Positions 1 to 6,066 of a DNA stretch of 24,409 bases are shown piece after piece. The stretch spans positions 1 through 24,409 of the forward strand of contig JBLIOL010000040.1 of the NCBI GenBank assembly GCA_047639615.1. Direction: 5' to 3'. The DNA comes from CAYWNK01 sp047639615 (GTDB lineage Bacteria > Planctomycetota > UBA1135 > GCA-002686595). Both the position numbers and the translations under genes were made by a program. Below the pieces are notes generated by a model. That model was given only the letters and a program-made list of their open reading frames with translations. It did not search any database and was not told the origin of the DNA. Position 1 is the stretch's first letter. Each line of letters starts with the position of its first letter.

Positions 1-246
1 GCTGCTCATGGGTGGGGTAAGGACAAACTTCGAACACATGCTGTAACAGCAACGCGCGCTTGCGAGGAGATTTCTTGCAACGAGTTTGTCACCCGTCGGG
101 GTAGGGGGCTTAGAGACTTGTGCGAGTGAACGAAGGACTGCCGCTCTGGCGAGCAACACTTAGGCAGGCCTTCGACACCTTCCTCTAGCGAGGATCCCGG
201 ATGACTAGGTGCTGGCAGGCTACCTGGTCGAGAAGCCGGAAAGCAG
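1..246. other. Left-edge region with no recognisable gene
   Basis: I see no convincing gene here. One plus-strand frame is open from base 1 to about 126, but its third codon positions are not GC-biased as in the real genes of this window, so it is unlikely to be coding. A short minus-strand frame opens at about 41 and runs off the left edge; it could be the first codons of a neighbouring gene but is too short to support. No tRNA cloverleaf was recognised. The stretch looks less GC-rich than its surroundings, which suits an intergenic or regulatory region. Confidence 0.5.
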
Positions 247-278
247 CCCCGCAGGGAGTTTTCGAACTCCCTGCGGGG
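247..278 (-). terminator. Perfect 14-bp stem-loop just after the TPR lipoprotein gene
   Basis: Bases 247-260 are the exact reverse complement of 265-278, leaving a four-base loop (TTCG on the plus strand, CGAA on the minus strand). It begins 4 bases past the TAG stop (282-284) of the minus-strand TPR lipoprotein gene, where a rho-independent terminator would sit. The tract after it on the minus strand (CTGCTTTCC) is only modestly T-rich. It could therefore be a factor-assisted terminator or an mRNA 3'-end stabiliser. On the plus strand the loop would be a stable UUCG tetraloop. Confidence 0.8.
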
Positions 279-281
279 TAC

Positions 282-1064
282 CTACCTTCCCGCTCGAGTG
301 CGCCAGAGCTGATGCTCTTGGAGGTAGCGCTTGGCGGCCGCCTGGTCGCCCAGTTGACCGCACAGACGGCTGAGCTTGTAGAAGGCCTCGTAGTGGGGGA
401 AGAGCTGCACGCAGAGCTCCAGTTCGACGCGCGCGCCGGCTAGATCATCGCGAGCTTCCATGACGTCTGCCAGTAAGGCGTGGGTCTTGGCTTGATCCCG
501 AGGCCGCGTGAAGTGTTCGAGGGCAGCACGTGCGCCGGCTTCGCAGGCCTCCAGTACGCCCGCTTCCAGGTCCAGTTGCGCGAGGCGAAAGCGGCCCTGG
601 CCTTGGTCCGGCAGCAGGCGTATGTCCGCCTCGTACGCAGCGCGTGCGGCTTGCAGATCGCCGCGCTCCTGCAGGCAGCGGCCCAGGAGGAAGAAGGCGC
701 GCTCGGCTTGGGGGTAACCGGGTCCGGCACTTACGCAGGCCTGTAGGTGGGGCAGGGCCTGGGCGTAGCGGGTTTGAGCGTAGAGGGTCCAGCCCATGAG
801 GAACGAGGCTTCGCCGTCGGCACCCTTAGCGAGCAGGGCATGCAGGGCGGCCTCAGCTAGGTCGGTTTGGCCAGCGGAAATCCAAGTGCGGATCTGTGCG
901 TGCCGTGGTGCGGCGGGCTCTGACTCGAGGGCGGCGATGTAGTCGGGCAGCGCGACCCGGATGCGAACCACCTGCACGGGAGCCAGGGGATACACGCTGG
1001 GTTCGGGTGCTGGCTCAGCGCAGGACATGCAGAGCGCGAGTAGTAAGAGGAGTGCGCGTCTCAT
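282..1064 (-). CDS. TPR-repeat lipoprotein
   Basis: A 260-residue protein starting with MRRALLLLLALCMSC, a short basic and hydrophobic leader followed by a cysteine (Cys15) in an imperfect lipobox. This suggests export and lipid anchoring. The rest is alpha-helical with repeated TPR-like units from about residue 55, for example AERAFFLLGRCLQERGDLQA followed by AYEADIRLLP. TPRs are protein-docking scaffolds; no catalytic motif is visible. The ATG overlaps the TGA of the upstream CRTAC1-like gene (ATGA, 1061-1064), so the two are probably translationally coupled and the proteins may act together at the envelope. CRTAC1-like proteins next to TPR proteins are, as I recall, common in planctomycetes. 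A perfect hairpin follows the stop codon. The specific role is unknown. Confidence 0.85.
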   Translation of the reverse strand: MRRALLLLLALCMSCAEPAPEPSVYPLAPVQVVRIRVALPDYIAALESEPAAPRHAQIRTWISAGQTDLAEAALHALLAKGADGEASFLMGWTLYAQTRYAQALPHLQACVSAGPGYPQAERAFFLLGRCLQERGDLQAARAAYEADIRLLPDQGQGRFRLAQLDLEAGVLEACEAGARAALEHFTRPRDQAKTHALLADVMEARDDLAGARVELELCVQLFPHYEAFYKLSRLCGQLGDQAAAKRYLQEHQLWRTRAGR

Positions 1065-2737
1065 GGATGGCTAAGCTCCAAGCGTTGGCCGAGCTCGACA
1101 CTCTCCATTTCCTGGCGCGTGCCATCGGGCCAGAGGACCTCCAGCTCGACGGTGCCAGCGTGGGCGCCCAGTCCAAAGTGAGCTTCCGCGGGGGAGGCGC
1201 ACTGATAGGAGGTGCCGGAGACGATCCAGCGCGTTTGGACCTGGCCCGCGGCACTCAGTTGCACGCGCGCTCCGAGGCCGGTGGTGTTGCTGGCATCCGG
1301 GCGCTGATCGCGTAGTGCCACGCGCAGCCAAGCACCGCGCGGCGCGCCGTCGTTGCGTAGCAGGCGTAGGGGGCCGCCGAGTTCGTGCACGACTACGTCG
1401 AGGTCGCCGTCACCGTCCATATCGGCGAAGGCGGCGCCACGGTCGCGGTAACCATCGGATAGCCACGTGCCACCTTCGGCATTCGCTACCCGTGACCAGC
1501 GCTGGCCCGTGCGCTCGAAGAGCTGTGGCTCCTGGTCCTGGCGCCAGCCCATGGGCTCGGTAACGGTGCTCGGATAAACATGCCCGTGGAATACGAGCAG
1601 CTCCTCGATGCCATCCTGGTCCAGGTCGAGAAAGCCGCAGCCCCAGCCCAAGAAGGGCATGCTCTCAAGCGCCAGTCCCGCCCTGCGCGAGCGATCGTCG
1701 AAGCGCAGCCCGCCGCGGTTCACATGCAGGGTGTCGTGGTCCGACATGAAGTTGCTGGTGAACAGGTCGGGCCGGCCGTCGTCGTTCACGTCGCCGAGGG
1801 CGATGCCCATGGTGGCTTGGCCCCAGCCGTGTTCGTCCAGGGCCAGGCCGCTCTGTGCACCGCGGTCCGTGAAGGGTCCCGATTCGTCGCGGGTGAAGAG
1901 GAAGTTGGCCTGGGAGTCGTTGCCCACGAGGACTTCCGCTCTGCCGTCCTCGTCCAGGTCGGCGATCAACACACCCAGTCCGTAGGAGGGGGACACACGA
2001 TCGAAGCCCCACTTGCTCGTGGCGTCTTCGAAGCGCCCCTGGCCCAGGTTCTCGAAGACTTGGTCGCGTTCACCAGGCAGGCCCATGGGGCCGCCGAAAA
2101 CGTCGGCGCCGCGAAAGGTCATGGGGGCTGGCAGGGCCCTCGGATCGAAGCGCACGTAATTGGCCACGTACAGGTCGAGGTCACCGTCACCGTCCAGGTC
2201 ACCGAATGCGGCGCTGGAGCTCCAGGCGGAGCCGCTGATGCCGGCCTCTTCGGTGGCGTCGCGGAAGGTCCCGTCCCCGCCGCCGAGCAGCAGCACGTTG
2301 GGTCCGAAGCAGGCCACGAAGAGATCCTCGTGGCCGTCGCCGTTCACGTCGCCGAGGGCGCAGCCGAAGCTCCAACGCTGGAGCTCGATGCCGGAGTCTG
2401 CGGTGGCGTCCTCGAAGGCCATGGGCTGGCGCTGCAGAAAGAGCCGGGCTCCCGGGCCGTGTTCGGGATCATCCAGGGTCGCGCCATTGGGCACGAAGAC
2501 GTCGAAGCGTCCATCGCCGTCGGCGTCGAAGACGGCTAATCCGCCGCCCTTGACCTCGAGTAGCTGCGAGCTGGGCACGCGGCCAGAAGTGCTGCTCCAA
2601 TCGAGGCCCGCCTGGGTGGCCACATCGGTCATGGAGAAGCGCGGGCCACTGGGCCCGTTGGAATCGCCGCATGCGACCAGTCCAAGCAGGGCGCAGGCGG
2701 CCTTAGCCCAGGCCGGCCAGATGGGGCCTGGCCGCAT
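1061..2737 (-). CDS. CRTAC1-type lipoprotein with FG-GAP/VCBS repeats and ASPIC/UnbV C-terminus
   Basis: A 558-residue exported protein. The ATG at 2737 is chosen because it starts a classic lipoprotein leader, MRPGPIWPAWAKAACALLGLVAC, with a good LVAC lipobox. Codons further upstream are open but would run into the divergent helicase gene. At least seven FG-GAP-like calcium-loop repeats follow (DADGDGRFDVF, DVNGDGHEDLF, DLDGDGDLDLY, DLDEDGRAEVL, DVNDDGRPDLF, DLDQDGIEELL, DMDGDGDLDVV), predicting a beta-propeller. The last 70 or so residues match the ASPIC/UnbV pattern (GLGARVQL, HFGLG, VLWPDGTRQ). Such proteins are surface or periplasmic; ligand binding or adhesion is plausible but no enzyme activity is established. 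It forms an operon with the TPR lipoprotein, overlapping it by four bases. Confidence 0.92.
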   Translation of the reverse strand: MRPGPIWPAWAKAACALLGLVACGDSNGPSGPRFSMTDVATQAGLDWSSTSGRVPSSQLLEVKGGGLAVFDADGDGRFDVFVPNGATLDDPEHGPGARLFLQRQPMAFEDATADSGIELQRWSFGCALGDVNGDGHEDLFVACFGPNVLLLGGGDGTFRDATEEAGISGSAWSSSAAFGDLDGDGDLDLYVANYVRFDPRALPAPMTFRGADVFGGPMGLPGERDQVFENLGQGRFEDATSKWGFDRVSPSYGLGVLIADLDEDGRAEVLVGNDSQANFLFTRDESGPFTDRGAQSGLALDEHGWGQATMGIALGDVNDDGRPDLFTSNFMSDHDTLHVNRGGLRFDDRSRRAGLALESMPFLGWGCGFLDLDQDGIEELLVFHGHVYPSTVTEPMGWRQDQEPQLFERTGQRWSRVANAEGGTWLSDGYRDRGAAFADMDGDGDLDVVVHELGGPLRLLRNDGAPRGAWLRVALRDQRPDASNTTGLGARVQLSAAGQVQTRWIVSGTSYQCASPAEAHFGLGAHAGTVELEVLWPDGTRQEMESVELGQRLELSHP

Positions 2738-2834
2738 GTGTTGAATGAAGGAGTCCAAAGGTATTTCTGATGAGCCCAAGGGTAGCGTTTTGCCCGGAGG
2801 GATAGGCATACCTCCCGCTAAGCTAGGCGGGATC
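2738..2834. promoter_or_regulatory. Divergent intergenic region between CRTAC1-like gene and helicase
   Basis: These 97 bases must hold promoters for both divergent transcription units. Two short inverted repeats are visible near the helicase start: GGAGG/CCTCC around a 10-base loop (about 2799-2818), and CCCGC/GCGGG around the core TAAGCTAG (about 2815-2832). The second overlaps the only purine-rich stretch ahead of the ATG at 2835 (AGGCGGG), so it could fold over the ribosome entry site. I cannot place -10 or -35 boxes with confidence. Confidence 0.4.
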
Positions 2835-5066
2835 ATGGACTGGATGGATTTGCAGGAAGCGGGTTTGGGCTCAGGGGCTGGCGTGGAGAAGCGTAGCTCG
2901 GAATTTGCGTCGGTACCTGGATTGCTCGAGAGTCTGAACGAGCCGCAGCGCGCTGCGGTGGAGCACACGATCGGGCCGCTGTTGATCTTGGCCGGGCCGG
3001 GCTCGGGCAAGACGCGTGTGATCACGAGTCGCATCGCGCACCTGATCACGGACGGTGGGGTGCGGCCGGATGAGATCCTGGCGATCACCTTCACCAACAA
3101 GGCCGCCAAGGAAATGCGAGAGCGGGTGGAGCGCTTGCTGCCGGGGGTCAAGGGACTGTGGGTCAGCACCTTCCACGCAATGTGTGCGCGACTCCTGCGG
3201 CGCGACATCGAAGCTCTCGGACCCTTCACCCGGGACTTTTCGATCTATGACACCCAGGACCGCAACCAGCTCCTGCGCGAGTTGATCAAGACTGCGGGCT
3301 ATGACTCCAAGCGCTTCCGACCGGCGGCGGTGGGGGCTTGGATTTCCGACTGGAAGAACCGCGCCCCGGATCCGGGGGAGCTGGCCTTCGATCCGGGTGG
3401 CGGCATGGAGGAGGAAGTCTACGAGCGCGTCGGCAAGCTCTACGTGGAGCGTATGGCCCTGAGCAACGCGCTCGACTTCGACGACCTCTTGCTCAAGGCG
3501 CTCGAGCTCTTTGACAAGCATCCGGGCGTGCGCGACTCCTACGCCCTGCGTTTCCGCCACGTGATGGTGGACGAGTACCAGGACACCAACCGCGTGCAGT
3601 ACCGCTTGGCTGCGCACCTGGCCGGGGGGCACGGCAACCTCGCGGTCTGCGGCGATCCTGATCAATCGATCTACGCCTGGCGCGGTGCGGATGTGCGCAA
3701 CATCCTCGACTTTGAACACGAGTTCCCGGACCCGGTGACGGTCAAGCTGGAGCAGAACTACCGCTCCACGGGGGTCATCCTGGAGGCGGCCACGGCGGTC
3801 ATCGACAACAACACGGGGCGCAAGCCCCTGACCCTGTGGACGGCCGGCGATAAGGGCGAGAAGATCGCGCTGCTGCATTGCGGCGATGAGGACGAAGAGG
3901 CGCGCGAGATCGCGGCTCAGTGTCGGTCCCTATCCGCGCGCGGCGAGTCCTGGGCGGACATGGCCATATTCTACCGGGCCAACTTCATGCAGCGTGCTTT
4001 GGAGAGCGCCCTGCGCTTGGCCGGCGTGCCCTACCAGGTGGTCGGCGGGCTTGAATTCTACGCCAGGCGCGAGGTCAAGGACCTGGTTGCGTGGTTGCGG
4101 CTGCTGCTCAACCCGCGCGACAACGCGGCCTTCCAGCGCGTGGTCAATTCGCCGAGTCGCGGGGTGGGCGCCACCAGCATGGAGCGCTTGCGCAGTTTCG
4201 CGAATGACGGTGGGGTTTGCCTGCTGGAGGCCACGCGCGATCCCGAGGGGCTCAGCGCTATCCGGGGGCGGGCCAAGAAGGGACTGCTCGAGTTTTCGGA
4301 GACGGTGGCGCGACTGGCGGACTTTAGCGCGGGCGGTGCGGGCGTCGCCCTAGACGCGGTCATTGAAGAATTGGACGTGGGGCGCTGGCTCTCGGAGATG
4401 GACACCGGCGATCAGCTGGTGGACCGCGAGACCAACGTGGAAGAGCTGCGTGCGCACGCCCACGAGTACGACCGCTTGCACCCGGAGGGCAAGCTCTCGG
4501 GCTTCCTGCAGGACGTGGCGCTTGTGAGTGATGTGGATTCCTTGGCGGACGACGAGGAGCGCTTGACGCTCATGACCTTGCACGCTTGCAAGGGCCTCGA
4601 GTTCTCCTACGTATTTATCGCTGGTTGCGAGGACGAGCTTCTGCCCCACGCGCGGGCGCTGATGGACGACCCGGACAAGGGTGAGGAGGAGGAGCGTCGG
4701 CTGTTCTACGTGGGCATGACGCGCGCCAAGAAGCGCCTCTCACTGACCCATGCCAGCACGCGCCTCGTGTTTGGTGAGAGCCGTTGGCAGAAGCCTTCGC
4801 GCTACCTGGAAGAGTTGCCCCGCGAGCTCGTGGAGGGCCTCGAGCACGAGGGCAGCGAAGAGGAAATCCTCGGCAGCTACGATCCTGCTGATTCCGTTGT
4901 GGCGCTCAGGGTGGGCGACCGCGTGGAGCATTCTAATTTCGGTCGCGGTAGGGTGCAGCAATTGACCGGCTCGGGGGTCAATGCGCGCGCGCTGGTGGAG
5001 TTCATTCACCACGGTTCCAAGTTGCTGCTGCTGCAGTACGCTGGGCTCGAGAAGTTACCCTCATGA
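2835..5066 (+). CDS. pcrA: UvrD/PcrA-type superfamily 1A DNA helicase
   Basis: A 743-residue ATP-dependent 3'-5' DNA helicase of the UvrD/PcrA/Rep family, acting in repair and in clearing replication forks. Motifs in order: Q motif LNEPQRAAVEH (residues 34-44), Walker A GPGSGKTR (54-61), motif Ia TFTNKAA, Walker B DEYQDTN (246-252), motif III region GDPDQSIYAWRGAD (273-286), motif IV QNYRST (307-312), motif V MTLHACKGLEF and motif VI RLFYVGMTRAKKRL near the C-terminus. The tail (GDRVEHSNFGRGRVQQL and on) resembles the C-terminal Tudor-like domain typical of PcrA/UvrD. The frame is open back to 2745, but ATG 2835 leaves a normal divergent promoter space and a family-like N-terminus. The stop overlaps the next gene's ATG (ATGA), implying co-translation with the sigma-54 activator. 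Confidence 0.97.
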   Translation: MDWMDLQEAGLGSGAGVEKRSSEFASVPGLLESLNEPQRAAVEHTIGPLLILAGPGSGKTRVITSRIAHLITDGGVRPDEILAITFTNKAAKEMRERVERLLPGVKGLWVSTFHAMCARLLRRDIEALGPFTRDFSIYDTQDRNQLLRELIKTAGYDSKRFRPAAVGAWISDWKNRAPDPGELAFDPGGGMEEEVYERVGKLYVERMALSNALDFDDLLLKALELFDKHPGVRDSYALRFRHVMVDEYQDTNRVQYRLAAHLAGGHGNLAVCGDPDQSIYAWRGADVRNILDFEHEFPDPVTVKLEQNYRSTGVILEAATAVIDNNTGRKPLTLWTAGDKGEKIALLHCGDEDEEAREIAAQCRSLSARGESWADMAIFYRANFMQRALESALRLAGVPYQVVGGLEFYARREVKDLVAWLRLLLNPRDNAAFQRVVNSPSRGVGATSMERLRSFANDGGVCLLEATRDPEGLSAIRGRAKKGLLEFSETVARLADFSAGGAGVALDAVIEELDVGRWLSEMDTGDQLVDRETNVEELRAHAHEYDRLHPEGKLSGFLQDVALVSDVDSLADDEERLTLMTLHACKGLEFSYVFIAGCEDELLPHARALMDDPDKGEEEERRLFYVGMTRAKKRLSLTHASTRLVFGESRWQKPSRYLEELPRELVEGLEHEGSEEEILGSYDPADSVVALRVGDRVEHSNFGRGRVQQLTGSGVNARALVEFIHHGSKLLLLQYAGLEKLPS

Positions 5067-6010
5067 GCGACACATCCAAGGATCTTGAGGCTCTGCTGCA
5101 GGCTCAGGTTGAGTGCCTGAAGGGGCTGGTGGAGCAGGCGCGTTCGGCTGGCACCGGTGAGCGGCTGGCGCTTGAGCTGGAGCGCTTGGCGAAGAGCTTG
5201 CGGACGGCTACGCCTGCGAAGGCTGAATCTACGGGCAAACTGGAGACGCCCATGCGCTTCGGCATGGTTGGTGCGAGCGCGAGTATGGAGAAGCTCTTCG
5301 ATCTGCTCGAGCGCGTTGCGCCGGCGAAGGTCGCGGTGTTGATTCAGGGCGAGACGGGTTCCGGCAAGGAGCTCGTGGCGCGGGCCTTGCACGACTACTC
5401 CCCGCGCAAGGACAAGGTCTTCCTGGCGGAGAACTGCGCCGCCGTGCCCGCCAACCTCCTGGAGTCGGAGCTCTTCGGCCACGAGAAGGGCGCTTTCACC
5501 GGAGCCGTGGCCAAGCGTCCGGGGCACTTCGTCGCCGCCGACGGTGGCACCCTATTCCTGGATGAGATCGGCGATATGCCGCTCGCCATGCAGGCCAAAC
5601 TCTTGCGCGTATTACAGGACGGCGAAGTGCGTCCCGTGGGTTCCAACAAGACGGTCAAGGTGGACGTGCGCCTGGTTGCCGCCAGTCACAAGGACCTGCC
5701 CGCCGCGATCCAAGCGGGAACTTTTCGCGAGGACCTCTACTTCCGCCTGAACGTGATCACCCTGCAGGTTCCCGCCCTGCGCGAACGTGAAGGGGACGTG
5801 GCTCACCTGGTACGTTTCTTCCTCGCACGGGTCGGCGCGGAAATGGAGCGGGAAGGGAGTCTGGACGCGCAGGCCATGGCGGCCCTGGAGGCGTGGACCT
5901 GGCCCGGAAATGTGCGCGAGCTCGAGAACGAAATTCGGCGGGCCTTGGCTCTCACCTCTGGGCTGATCCATCGCGAGGATCTGTCACCCAGGCTATTGGC
6001 CGGGATATAA
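5063..6010 (+). CDS. Minimal sigma-54 (RpoN) activator, AAA+ domain only
   Basis: A 315-residue NtrC-family bacterial enhancer-binding protein core. It has Walker A GETGSGKE (96-103), the sigma-54-contacting loop GAFTGA (143-148), Walker B GGTLFLDE (161-168), arginine-finger region REDLYFRL (222-229) and sensor-II-type WPGNVREL (280-287). The activity expected from the family is ATP-driven opening of RpoN holoenzyme promoters. Residues 1-60 are charged, leucine-rich and probably coiled-coil, with no receiver, GAF or PAS domain. The protein ends about 15 residues after the C-terminal helical subdomain, so the usual Fis-type helix-turn-helix is absent. Known activators without DNA-binding domains, such as Helicobacter FlgR, act from solution. 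The start overlaps the helicase stop (ATGA). No downstream reading frame restores a helix-turn-helix, so the lack does not look like a frameshift. Confidence 0.95.
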   Translation: MSDTSKDLEALLQAQVECLKGLVEQARSAGTGERLALELERLAKSLRTATPAKAESTGKLETPMRFGMVGASASMEKLFDLLERVAPAKVAVLIQGETGSGKELVARALHDYSPRKDKVFLAENCAAVPANLLESELFGHEKGAFTGAVAKRPGHFVAADGGTLFLDEIGDMPLAMQAKLLRVLQDGEVRPVGSNKTVKVDVRLVAASHKDLPAAIQAGTFREDLYFRLNVITLQVPALREREGDVAHLVRFFLARVGAEMEREGSLDAQAMAALEAWTWPGNVRELENEIRRALALTSGLIHREDLSPRLLAGI

Positions 6011-6023
6011 GGGAGTGCCCGTT

Positions 6024-6039
6024 GCGGGCCCAGGCCCGC
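6024..6039 (+). repeat. GC-rich hairpin between activator and CAP lipoprotein genes
   Basis: GCGGGC, a CCAG loop and GCCCGC form a perfect 6-bp stem 13 bases after the activator stop. It can be embedded in a longer imperfect fold, GTTGC at 6021-6025 with GCAAC at 6052-6056. No T-tract follows, so an attenuator, processing site or weak terminator is as likely as a true terminator. The next ATG is at 6067. Confidence 0.4.
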
Positions 6040-6066
6040 GATATTCGCCCGGCAACCCGATACTTG

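Noticed and set aside
201..443. Small plus-strand frame of 80 codons at the left
   Set aside because: It runs straight through the hairpin terminator and into the antisense strand of the TPR lipoprotein gene. No ribosome site or homology is apparent.
1580..2539. Plus-strand open frame of about 319 codons antisense to the CRTAC1-like gene
   Set aside because: Its Val/Ala/Gly-rich translation mirrors the repeated DxDGDG codons on the other strand and shows no family motif. The minus-strand gene is clearly real.
1345..2560. Regularly spaced similar sequence blocks, considered as a DNA repeat array or CRISPR
   Set aside because: They are codons for the Asp/Gly-rich loops of FG-GAP repeats, vary in spacing and sequence, and have no spacer structure. 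The same holds for 17440-18440.
2738..3229. Upstream extension of the CRTAC1-like gene by 164 codons
   Set aside because: It would overlap the helicase's N-terminus on the other strand. The lipoprotein leader begins at 2737.
2871..3878. Minus-strand open frame of about 335 codons antisense to the helicase
   Set aside because: It is a shadow of a well-conserved helicase; GC-rich third positions suppress stop codons in the opposite frame. No domain is recognisable.
5893..6066. Upstream extension of the CAP lipoprotein to an ATG inside the activator gene
   Set aside because: The extension has no signal-peptide character and lies over the activator's conserved C-terminus. The ATG at 6067 starts a proper lipoprotein leader.
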